Source of the DNA: Bacteroidota bacterium
Lineage (GTDB): Bacteria > Bacteroidota > Bacteroidia > B-17B0 > Aurantibacillaceae
Direction: 5' to 3'
Length of the DNA: 64,000 nucleotides
Assembly (NCBI GenBank): GCA_016711805.1
Contig: JADJSH010000003.1
Coordinates: 1 to 64,000, forward strand
The notes under the pieces are model-generated. The model did no database searches. It was not told the DNA's origin and saw only the letters and a program-made list of their open reading frames with translations. The translations under genes were made by a program, and so were the position numbers. Shown piece by piece: positions 7,675 to 15,084 of this stretch (within the stretch, counting starts at the first letter, position 1; each line of letters starts with the position of its first letter).

Positions 7675-8814
7675 ATGCAACAATTCGACGTCATCATATG
7701 CGGAGCTGGGCCAGCTGGAAGTACTTGTGCTTTAGGGTTGTTTGATGCAGGGTTAAATGTTGCTTTGTTAGATAAACAATCCTTTCCTAGAGAAAAAATT
7801 TGTGGTGATGCTTATGGTGGTTATGCCTATAAAATATTAAATACCATCTCTCCAAAGTTCGGAGCCAAATTATTAGCCATCAATCAAGGTGCTATTATTA
7901 AACGCGCCAAATTTGTATCTCCTAAAAAACACTTAGTAGAAATTCGTTTAAAAGGTTTTTTTTCTAGTCTGCCACGCACGGTATTTGACAATTTTTTACT
8001 ACAGATGGTAAAAGAAGAAACAAAAACGACCATCTTCGAAAATACCACTGTGCAAAAAATAGATGTGCAAAAAGATGGTGTAATTATAACAACTCATGAC
8101 GGAACACAACTAAAAGCAAAAATGGTTATTGGTTGTGATGGCACCCACTCCATTGTTCAATCCGCTTTAACCAATACGCGTGAAGCATTAGTTGAAACTT
8201 ATCCTGGCATTCGTTCTTATTACAAAAACGTAAAAGGTGTTGAACAAGATTGTTTAGAAATTCACTTTTTACCAAACATTCCCAAAGGATACTTTTGGAT
8301 TTTTCCTTCTACGGATGGTTTAACTAATGTAGGAATTGCCGCTAATAAAAAAATGCTAGCCAAGCATAACATCAACATGCGAAAAGAATTTCACTACTTG
8401 ATGAATGAAGCGCCGCAATTTAAAGAACGTTTTGCTGAAGCTGAATTAGTGGGTGAAGAAAAAGGTTGGTCCATTCCAATCGGTTACTTTGATGGTAAAT
8501 TGCCAATCTCTGGCAATCGTATACTATTATGCGGAGATGCTGCAGGGCTTGTAGAACCAGCAACTGGCGAAGGGATTGCTCCAGCAATGTCATCAGGTAG
8601 ATTCGCTGCCTGGCAAATTAAAAAATGCTTTAAAGAAAATAATTTCTCTGCCGACTTTATGAAAGGTTATGATAAAGACATTCGTAAAAAATATTTCAGA
8701 AATTATTATTTCAAAACAACCATTACCAATCTCTATTATAAAATGCCCTTTTTAATGGATTGGGTAATCGCATTTTTTTCGGGCTTACACAAACTGCAAG
8801 GAAGAAAATATTAA
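7675..8814 (+). CDS. FAD-dependent oxidoreductase, geranylgeranyl reductase family
   Basis: The 379-residue flavoprotein has the FAD-binding 'IICGAGPAGSTCA' near the N-terminus (residues 8-20), the 'PREKICGDAYGGYA' segment typical of geranylgeranyl reductases, 'IGCDGTHSIV' and the second FAD motif 'LLCGDAAGLVEPATGEGIAPAM' (D288). The family reduces isoprenoid double bonds in lipids or quinone side chains, or acts as a halogenase-like monooxygenase; the exact substrate is not readable here. A C-terminal hydrophobic helix 'MPFLMDWVIAFFSGL' may attach it to the inner membrane. It begins 15 bases after the previous stop and ends overlapping the convergent DUF4846 gene by 4 bases. Confidence 0.85.
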   Translation: MQQFDVIICGAGPAGSTCALGLFDAGLNVALLDKQSFPREKICGDAYGGYAYKILNTISPKFGAKLLAINQGAIIKRAKFVSPKKHLVEIRLKGFFSSLPRTVFDNFLLQMVKEETKTTIFENTTVQKIDVQKDGVIITTHDGTQLKAKMVIGCDGTHSIVQSALTNTREALVETYPGIRSYYKNVKGVEQDCLEIHFLPNIPKGYFWIFPSTDGLTNVGIAANKKMLAKHNINMRKEFHYLMNEAPQFKERFAEAELVGEEKGWSIPIGYFDGKLPISGNRILLCGDAAGLVEPATGEGIAPAMSSGRFAAWQIKKCFKENNFSADFMKGYDKDIRKKYFRNYYFKTTITNLYYKMPFLMDWVIAFFSGLHKLQGRKY

Positions 8815-9614
8815 AATCGTTTCAATTGCTCGTTCCCAAAGAAATCCCACTCAGGTGTATTGATTTGTTCTGCATCTGCATTCAACTCATACCAAGGAGA
8901 AATAGCAGGATTATTTTTATTAATCAAAATATGAATGTCTTGCGCAGGCATGTAACTCTGTGCTACCATAAATAATTTTTTGTTTGTCTTTGTGTTGATA
9001 GCCATATCAATCACAATAACCGCATGTCCTGGGCTTCCTCCTAAAATCAATACATCTCCAATTTGCATGTCTTTTTGAGCAACCTTATTTAATTCTTTAT
9101 TCAAAGACGCTGTGCCTGCATAAGTAAATACCATATTTAAATATTCTTTAAAGGATGCATAAGAAACACTTTCTTTCGTTGTCTTTACCCAAGTTACATT
9201 ATTGCCTTTTACTGCAATGCGATAACCTTTTCTCCACTTAGAATATTCTGCATTAAATCCATTGGTGAAATTAAAATGCAAGGCATCATACAATTTATTT
9301 TGATATAAATACTCTGCACGCAAACGCATCACTGCATCTGCACATTGTTGTAAATCTTTTGAACCGACATCAACATTTAAGACTGCGGCAGCCACTTTAT
9401 TTGGTTTTTCTTGTCCGTTATAAAAATGAACTAACGCGCCGTTTGGTTTTAAAGAAGTGCTTTGGAGAAATGCTCCGAAAGAATTTATTTCAGATTTTAC
9501 TCTGACAAAACCTGCAGGCGTTGAGAAACGTTCAGCAACTGTTTTTCCAGCAGCAATAACTAATAAAGAAGGTTGTTGTTTACGAAAAGCAAAAACAGAA
9601 ATCAAACAAACCAC
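8811..9614 (-). CDS. DUF4846 domain protein, exported
   Basis: The 267-residue protein matches the DUF4846 family: 'AERFSTPAGFVRVK', 'GAFLQSTSLKPNGALVHFYNG', 'CADAVMRLRAEYLY' and 'GDVLILGGSPGHAVIVIDMA', the last resembling the cysteine/histidine hydrolase fold but without an evident catalytic cysteine. No function is established for the family. The start is uncertain. GTG at 9614 is the only usual start codon, but the frame stays open upstream and encodes 'NTYFKFGILTCVV', a better signal-anchor, without an ATG. It follows ftsX in the same direction and may be cotranscribed with it. Confidence 0.8.
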   Translation of the reverse strand: MVCLISVFAFRKQQPSLLVIAAGKTVAERFSTPAGFVRVKSEINSFGAFLQSTSLKPNGALVHFYNGQEKPNKVAAAVLNVDVGSKDLQQCADAVMRLRAEYLYQNKLYDALHFNFTNGFNAEYSKWRKGYRIAVKGNNVTWVKTTKESVSYASFKEYLNMVFTYAGTASLNKELNKVAQKDMQIGDVLILGGSPGHAVIVIDMAINTKTNKKLFMVAQSYMPAQDIHILINKNNPAISPWYELNADAEQINTPEWDFFGNEQLKRF

Positions 9615-9662
9615 ACAGGTTAAAATACCAAATTTAAAATATGTGTTTTTGTTTACGATGAT

Positions 9663-10532
9663 TTAAAAATATAAATCGTCAGTTTTTAAACGTAAGTAGC
9701 GACTCACCGAAAGAGCAGCACTCAAGCCAGAGATTAATACACCTAAAGCCACAATGCCTCCAAACAATACCGCTAATAAATTTGGGTCTTGTAGCTGCAA
9801 TAAATCAGGAATGTAGTTTGTACTCAACACTAAAAAGCCAGCTAATAAAAAACCTGCTAGTAACCCTGCAATAACTCCCTGACGAACACCTTTTAAAATA
9901 AATGGCATACGAATAAAACCTTGCGTAGCACCCACTAAATACATGGTTCTAATTAAAAAGCGTTTCGCATAAATGGATAATCGAATGGTGTTATTAATTA
10001 AGGCAATAGCTACTACTAATAGCAAGCCGCTAAATATTAAAATGTAAATGCTAATTACTTTTGCATTATCGTTCACTTGCTTAATCATGTCTTTGTGATA
10101 GATTACCTCTTTCACAAAATGTTTTTGCATGATCTGTTTTTCGAAACCTGCTAAACTATCAATATTAGCGTAATCTGAATTCAACTTTACATCTAAGGAT
10201 GATAATAAAGGGTTGTAACCTAAGAATGTAATAAAATCTTCTCCTAAATCTTTTTGCAATTTTTTAGCTGCTTCGTCTTTGCTGATATAAGCTACTTCCT
10301 TAGTAAAAGCAGATGAACTGATTTCTTGTTTTAAAATGTCTAACTCAGCTTGAGTGGTTGTGTCTTTTAACACTACCTGAAAGCCTACATTTTCTTTAAT
10401 ATGGTTAGATAACTTTTTAGCATTGATAACCACCAATCCTAAAAGGCCAAGCATAAATAAAACCAAAGCCAAACTAATGACAACGGTAACCGAAGATGTT
10501 TTTAATTTTTGAGTAGCTGTTCTATTCGACAC
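9663..10532 (-). CDS. ftsX: Cell division protein FtsX
   Basis: The 289-residue membrane protein has the FtsX layout: a cytoplasmic start, a first membrane helix at about residues 14-36, an extracytoplasmic domain of roughly 110 residues ('FQVVLKDTTTQAELDILKQEI', 'AYISKDEAAKKLQKDLGEDF'), then three C-terminal membrane helices with 'IRTMYLVGATQGFIRMPFILKGVRQG', the conserved cytoplasmic coupling loop. With the FtsE ATPase (not in this window) it forms an ABC-type complex that controls cell-wall hydrolases at the division site. Length and topology are normal. It precedes the DUF4846 gene and follows trmD on the same strand, with a 90-base gap. Confidence 0.93.
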   Translation of the reverse strand: MSNRTATQKLKTSSVTVVISLALVLFMLGLLGLVVINAKKLSNHIKENVGFQVVLKDTTTQAELDILKQEISSSAFTKEVAYISKDEAAKKLQKDLGEDFITFLGYNPLLSSLDVKLNSDYANIDSLAGFEKQIMQKHFVKEVIYHKDMIKQVNDNAKVISIYILIFSGLLLVVAIALINNTIRLSIYAKRFLIRTMYLVGATQGFIRMPFILKGVRQGVIAGLLAGFLLAGFLVLSTNYIPDLLQLQDPNLLAVLFGGIVALGVLISGLSAALSVSRYLRLKTDDLYF

Positions 10533-10622
10533 GTTTACTAATTTTAATATCTACTAAAAATAAGCAGTATATAAAAACGCAACTGAGATATAATAATGAA
10601 TAATTAACAGAGGGTTGTTTGT

Positions 10623-11297
10623 TTAGAGCAACAAATCTGGTCTTCTCAACTTAGTTCTTTCTAAAGACTGTTCATGCCTCCACTCCTCTACTTTTTTGGT
10701 GTTTCCGCTCGTTAAAAGCTCTGGCACTTTCCATCCGTTATAATCAGCGGGACGAGTATAAACGGGAGGTGACAACAAATTGTCTTGAAATGAATCGGAT
10801 AAAGCCGATGTCTCGTCATTTAAAACGCCTGGAATTAATCGAATAATACCGTCACATAAAACAGCAGCTGGCAATTCACCACCGCTCAATACATAATCTC
10901 CAATGGAGATTTCTTTAGTAATAAAGTGCTCACGAATACGCTCATCAATGCCTTTATAATGGCCACACAAAACAATTAAATTATTTAAAGTCGATAAATG
11001 ATTGCAAGTGCTTTGCTTGAGTGTTTCTCCGTCAGGAGTCATGTATATAATTTCGTCGTAGGTTCGCTTGCTTTTTAAATCATTAATACAATTGGCAATT
11101 GGTTCAATCATCATCACCATGCCTGCACCACCACCAAAAGCATAATCATCTACTTTTCTGTGTGGTTCAATGCCATAGTCGCGTAAATCAACCACATTAA
11201 CCGACACCAACCCTTTTTGAGCGGCTCTTTTTAAAATACTGTGGCTAAATGGGCTTTCCAATAAAGGCGGATGAACCGTAATGATATCAATATGCAT
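10623..11297 (-). CDS. trmD: tRNA (guanine-37 N1)-methyltransferase TrmD
   Basis: The 224-residue protein methylates G37 next to the anticodon of tRNAs with a G at position 36, preventing frameshifts, using S-adenosylmethionine. The signature pieces are 'IDIITVHPPLLESPFSHSILKRA' at the start, 'DYAFGGGAGMVMMIEPI', 'LCGHYKGIDERI' and the SPOUT knot 'SIGDYVLSGGELPAAVL'. The ATG at 11297 is preferred over 11312 because it starts directly at the conserved 'MHIDIITVHP'. This is a normal full-length copy. It runs divergent from the secreted protein at 11383, leaving an 85-base shared promoter region. Confidence 0.97.
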   Translation of the reverse strand: MHIDIITVHPPLLESPFSHSILKRAAQKGLVSVNVVDLRDYGIEPHRKVDDYAFGGGAGMVMMIEPIANCINDLKSKRTYDEIIYMTPDGETLKQSTCNHLSTLNNLIVLCGHYKGIDERIREHFITKEISIGDYVLSGGELPAAVLCDGIIRLIPGVLNDETSALSDSFQDNLLSPPVYTRPADYNGWKVPELLTSGNTKKVEEWRHEQSLERTKLRRPDLLL

Positions 11298-11352
11298 GCT
11301 CAAAATTAACAAAAAATTCAGGAATTATAGCGGTTTAATTATCCCATTAAAC

Positions 11353-11360
11353 TATATTTG
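11353..11360 (+). promoter_or_regulatory. -7 promoter element upstream of the 11383 gene
   Basis: TATATTTG matches the Bacteroidota TAnnTTTG box and lies 22 bases before the ATG at 11383. No clear TTG stands 19 bases further upstream, so the call rests on the -7 box alone. Confidence 0.4.
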
Positions 11361-11382
11361 TTTAACAAAATTAAATTTTAAG

Positions 11383-12180
11383 ATGAGACATATTCTACTA
11401 GCTATTACTTTATTAATTGGGTTACATTCTTTGGCACAAAAAAAAGAAAAAAAGATTGATCCAGGTTTAAAATATATATACAAGGAAGCTACCTTAGAAA
11501 CAGATGACTATAATGTTTACATTATTGATGCTGTTGCTGTTGGAAAACAAGTGAAATTTAAAATTAAAATTTTTAATAAAACCAATGATTACTTATTAAT
11601 CAAACCAAACGAAATTAATTATGTAGTAGACGGTAAAACTGTTTTTTGCAGAGATAAAAATTTTGTAGTTCAACCAAATGAAGAGGAAACAGAAGTGCTT
11701 GATTTTAGAGGGACAGACATGCAAGCTGATAAATTTACTTTAGAATTAAAAGGTATTTACAAAGCTTCGGCGGGTGGCCAGGTAACTAAAATTCCAAACT
11801 TTGAATTACCTCCCACTAAAAACGAATTTACGGAAGGAAATTTTACTTGCACTTTAAAAAAGAATGAATCAGTTACAGCCAAAGCCTACGGTAAATTTGA
11901 ATGCATTTATACTGGTGATGGCATAGGAATTATGAGTCCAAATAAATGTGTTGCTATTATGCCAAATGGAGCTGAGAATCCAAATGCTAAAAAGAACAAA
12001 ACGATGATTTTAGAAAGAGGTAAAACTGATGATTTTACAGCAGTATTTAATGAAGTAGTAGGCGCTGGAGATCTTCAAAAATCAAAGATTGCTATTAAAT
12101 GGAACGAAACGTTCAGAGAATCTAAATTACAAAAACTAAATGTTGCTAAAGTTGAGTTGATTAAAGATATTATTAAATAA
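11383..12180 (+). CDS. Secreted hypothetical protein
   Basis: The 265-residue protein has a clear signal peptide ('RHILLAITLLIGLHSLAQ'). The mature part is beta-rich, with two immunoglobulin-like halves: 'VFIDAVAVGKQ'-type strands around residues 45-60 with 'IKIFNKTNDYLLIKPNEINY', and a second half 'AYGKFECIYTGDGIGIMSPNKCVAIMPNG'. I recognise no named family. An ATG at 11383 fits the signal peptide; the longer frame from 11281 would overlap trmD and adds non-signal sequence. A role in the periplasm or outer surface is inferred only from the signal peptide. It ends 2 bases before the convergent methyltransferase gene. Confidence 0.75.
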   Translation: MRHILLAITLLIGLHSLAQKKEKKIDPGLKYIYKEATLETDDYNVYIIDAVAVGKQVKFKIKIFNKTNDYLLIKPNEINYVVDGKTVFCRDKNFVVQPNEEETEVLDFRGTDMQADKFTLELKGIYKASAGGQVTKIPNFELPPTKNEFTEGNFTCTLKKNESVTAKAYGKFECIYTGDGIGIMSPNKCVAIMPNGAENPNAKKNKTMILERGKTDDFTAVFNEVVGAGDLQKSKIAIKWNETFRESKLQKLNVAKVELIKDIIK

Positions 12181-12182
12181 CT

Positions 12183-13055
12183 TTATTTCTTCTCTAATCT
12201 TCCCCAAACACCAAGTGGTAATTTAATTCCACTTTTTGCGTCTAGATATAATTCTCCGATACTTAAATTGGATTTATGTTTGGTAGCGAAAGGCTCTAAT
12301 AAATTTTGAGGAACTAATGCCGAGAAGCCCAATGAATAAGCATTCAGAATCAGTAAATGTTGCTTAGGATCTAAAATTTGCAACACACTATCAATCATTT
12401 CTAAAATATTATCTTCTAATTTCCATTTCTCGCCATTTGGTCCGTGTCCAAAAGCTGGAGGATCTAAAATAATACCTTGGTATAAATTCCCACGACGTTG
12501 CTCTTTCTTTACAAATTTCAAGGCGTCGTCAATCATCCAACGGATATTATCCAAATTAGATTTTTGCATGTTTTCGTTAGCCCAATTCACAACTTGCTTA
12601 ATACTATCTACGTGTGTTACATCCGCTCCAGCTGCTCTTGCAGCCACAGAAGCTCCTCCGGTGTAGGCAAATAAATTTAAGAATTTAGGTTTTTCTAAAG
12701 GAGATAGATAATCAAAAATCACATCCCAGTTACAAGCCTGTTCAGGAAATACCCCCACATGTTTAAATGAGGTTAAACCTAAACGCAAGGTGATTTCTGT
12801 ATTCCCCAAAGGATAAGAAATTGTCCATTGATCAGGCATTTTTTTTAAGGCCTTCCACTCTCCACTTGAGCTGCTTTTAGGCACAAATTTCACATGCGCT
12901 TGCTTTTCCCATTCAGCATATGAGTATTTTTTTTTCCAAACAGCTTGTGGTTCGGGGCGAATAGTAATGTATTTACCAAAACGTTCCAGTTTTTCAAAAT
13001 CACCACAATCTATTAGTTCATAGTCTTGCCAGTGGGTTGGAGTTAATAATTGCAT
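12183..13055 (-). CDS. SAM-dependent rRNA-type methyltransferase (RlmI/RlmK-like)
   Basis: The 290-residue class I methyltransferase has motif I 'FLNLFAYTGGASVAARAAGA' (residues 125-144), an acidic 'VTHVDSIKQVVNWANEN' and motif IV 'ILDPPAFGHGPNGEKW' (DPP at 198-200). These match the RlmI/RlmK-type group of methyltransferases that act on 23S rRNA cytosine or guanine. The usual N-terminal PUA domain is absent and replaced by about 120 unrelated residues, so the exact base cannot be given. A four-copy heptamer repeat lies just upstream of its start. Confidence 0.85.
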   Translation of the reverse strand: MQLLTPTHWQDYELIDCGDFEKLERFGKYITIRPEPQAVWKKKYSYAEWEKQAHVKFVPKSSSSGEWKALKKMPDQWTISYPLGNTEITLRLGLTSFKHVGVFPEQACNWDVIFDYLSPLEKPKFLNLFAYTGGASVAARAAGADVTHVDSIKQVVNWANENMQKSNLDNIRWMIDDALKFVKKEQRRGNLYQGIILDPPAFGHGPNGEKWKLEDNILEMIDSVLQILDPKQHLLILNAYSLGFSALVPQNLLEPFATKHKSNLSIGELYLDAKSGIKLPLGVWGRLEKK

Positions 13056-13063
13056 TCTGTGAA

Positions 13064-13091
13064 GTTATGAGTTATGTGTTATGAGTTATGA
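13064..13091. repeat. Four tandem GTTATG(A/T) heptamers
   Basis: GTTATGA, GTTATGT, GTTATGA and GTTATGA stand end to end, starting 9 bases upstream of the methyltransferase start codon at 13055. The location in the leader of that minus-strand gene means copy-number changes could affect its expression. It may also be one of the simple intergenic repeats scattered in this group. Confidence 0.7.
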
Positions 13092-13197
13092 ATTTTATAA
13101 AGAAGTAGTAAAAAGAAGGTTGTTAATAAAAGGGTTTAGCTACAGAAACTCTACTGAACTAAAAGTTCTACTTTAGATACATATCAATTTAATTTTT

Positions 13198-14607
13198 ATG
13201 CAGAAATTACAATCATCGTTTGTTGCACTTATAAGTGTGTTTTTCTTTTGGGGTTTTGTGGCGGCTAGTAACGGAATTTTAATTCCTTTATTCAAAGAAA
13301 AATTTACACTCACACAATTTCAGTCTCAATTAGTTGATTTAGCTTTTTATGCGGCTTATGCCGTAGGTTCTATAATTTATTTTTTTGCTTCTCGAGCATA
13401 TGGAGATCCAGTAAATAAAATTGGTTATAAAAAAGCTTTGATTTTAGGTTTATTAATATCAACAGTAGGTTCATTATTTTTTATACCAGCAGCAAGTTTA
13501 AATTCTTATCCATTATTATTATGTGCCTTATTTATCATTGGTTTAGGATTTGCCTTACAACAAATTGTAGCGAATCCTTTTGTAATAAACTTTGGCGCTA
13601 AAGAAACTGGGGCGCAACGTTTAAATCTAGCAGGGGGTATTAACTCTTTTGGAACAACCATTGGTCCCGTAATTTTAAGTTATGCATTATTTGGCAACAT
13701 TAGTGCGCCAGCAGCAGCAGATAGCAGCTTAGAGGCAGTGAAAATTCCTGCACTCATTTTATTTGCTTTATTTATTTTATGCGCTAGCATTTTATGGTTT
13801 TCTAAATTACCAGAAGTCACCAATTCCGAAAAATTGGATAAAGACTTAGGCGCTTTAAAATATCCGCAATTAACTTTAGGGATGGTAGCCATTTTTATTT
13901 ATGTAGGTGTAGAGGTAACCATACAAAGTAACATGGGCGCTTTATTAGCGATGCCAGAAATTAAAGGCATTGACCATACAAAAATTTCTCACTTTATTTC
14001 CTTGTATTGGGGTAGTTTAATGATTGGGCGTTGGACCGGTGCTTTAGCGGTTTTTAATTTTAGCAAAACAATTAAAATCATTATGCAGTTTATTACGCCA
14101 TTTATTGCTTTTGGAGTTATCTATGGCATTAATTATTTAAGAGGAAGCAACGTAGACGATTATATATTTTACATCCCATATATTTTATTAGCAACATTAA
14201 TATTCATTTTCTCGGGCGACAATCCTGCTCGAACTTTAATGATACTCAGTTTAACAGCTTGTGTGATGATGGTTGTTGGATTAGTGAGCACAGGAAATTT
14301 AGCATTATACTCTTTTATTAGCGGTGGATTATTTTGTTCCGTGATGTGGCCTTGTATTTTTGCATTAGCTATTAATGGTTTAGGAAAATACACCAATCAA
14401 GGTTCTTCTTTATTAGTAATGATGATTTTAGGCGGAGCCTTAATTCCTCCATTTCAAGGGTTTTTAGTAGATGTATTAAATCCGCATTTATCCTATATTG
14501 TTACTGTATTTTGCTTTGCTTATTTAGCTTGGTACGCATACAAAGTAACTTCTATCTTTAAAAAACAAGGCATTGAATTAGATTCTAATTCTAGTGCAGC
14601 ACATTAA
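13198..14607 (+). CDS. Sugar MFS transporter, FucP/GlcP-like
   Basis: The 469-residue protein has about twelve membrane helices and belongs to the fucose/glucose/galactose:H+ symporter group. Diagnostic pieces are 'FFFWGFVAASNGILIPLFKE' in helix 1, 'GLGFALQQIVANPFVINFGA' in helix 4, 'AGGINSFGTTIGPVIL' and 'GVEVTIQSNMGALL'. It should import a neutral hexose or N-acetylhexosamine across the inner membrane. As first gene of the glycan locus it probably takes up sugars released by the GH20, GH2 and GH92 enzymes encoded behind it, such as mannose or N-acetylglucosamine. The sugar cannot be fixed from sequence. Confidence 0.9.
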   Translation: MQKLQSSFVALISVFFFWGFVAASNGILIPLFKEKFTLTQFQSQLVDLAFYAAYAVGSIIYFFASRAYGDPVNKIGYKKALILGLLISTVGSLFFIPAASLNSYPLLLCALFIIGLGFALQQIVANPFVINFGAKETGAQRLNLAGGINSFGTTIGPVILSYALFGNISAPAAADSSLEAVKIPALILFALFILCASILWFSKLPEVTNSEKLDKDLGALKYPQLTLGMVAIFIYVGVEVTIQSNMGALLAMPEIKGIDHTKISHFISLYWGSLMIGRWTGALAVFNFSKTIKIIMQFITPFIAFGVIYGINYLRGSNVDDYIFYIPYILLATLIFIFSGDNPARTLMILSLTACVMMVVGLVSTGNLALYSFISGGLFCSVMWPCIFALAINGLGKYTNQGSSLLVMMILGGALIPPFQGFLVDVLNPHLSYIVTVFCFAYLAWYAYKVTSIFKKQGIELDSNSSAAH

Positions 14608-14631
14608 TATAAATTTATAACATAGCAAGAA

Positions 14632-15084
14632 ATGAAAGTAACGATTAACGTCAAATTAGTAAATTCAAAATTTAGTCAAGCTTACGCCGATAAAGATAAT
14701 GAAGGAGAAGAAACAGAAGACAATATCAAATATTTATGGGAAGATGAATTTGATGTGCAAGGCAATGTAAGAGAGTTTAAAGTGGTTAATAATGCTACTT
14801 ATTTATTAAGAGGTTTATACCCTAACGATGATGAATTTTGTTTTGAAATTCCAGACATGATGATTGTAGAATGCACCATGGATGATGGCTCAATTACGCA
14901 ACTACCTTTTTCTAAAAAAGCTGTGAGTAAAACAGACAAGGTTGAATCAAGTGACAGCTTCTTGTTTAATGTGTATTTAAAAAGTGTTCGTCAGGTGGTA
15001 AACCCTATGACTGGCGTTTATATTTTAGCAGATGATTTTCCGAAAGAATTAGCAGAATTAGTAAATAACGATGAGGAGGAATAA
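14632..15084 (+). CDS. Conserved-looking hypothetical protein in the glycan operon
   Basis: The 150-residue protein is acidic and soluble, without a signal peptide. It is predicted mostly beta ('KVTINVKLVNSKF', 'FCFEIPDMMIVECTMDDGS') with an acidic tail ending 'ELVNNDEEE'. I recognise no family. Its stop lies 14 bases inside the GH20 gene, which starts with an ATG in the overlapping frame, so the two are likely coupled. That places it in the cytoplasm within the glycan operon, but no enzymatic role can be inferred. Confidence 0.7.
   Translation: MKVTINVKLVNSKFSQAYADKDNEGEETEDNIKYLWEDEFDVQGNVREFKVVNNATYLLRGLYPNDDEFCFEIPDMMIVECTMDDGSITQLPFSKKAVSKTDKVESSDSFLFNVYLKSVRQVVNPMTGVYILADDFPKELAELVNNDEEE

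Noticed and set aside
11281..11382. Longer start for the secreted protein at 11383.
   Set aside because: The extension overlaps trmD and puts the signal peptide in the middle.
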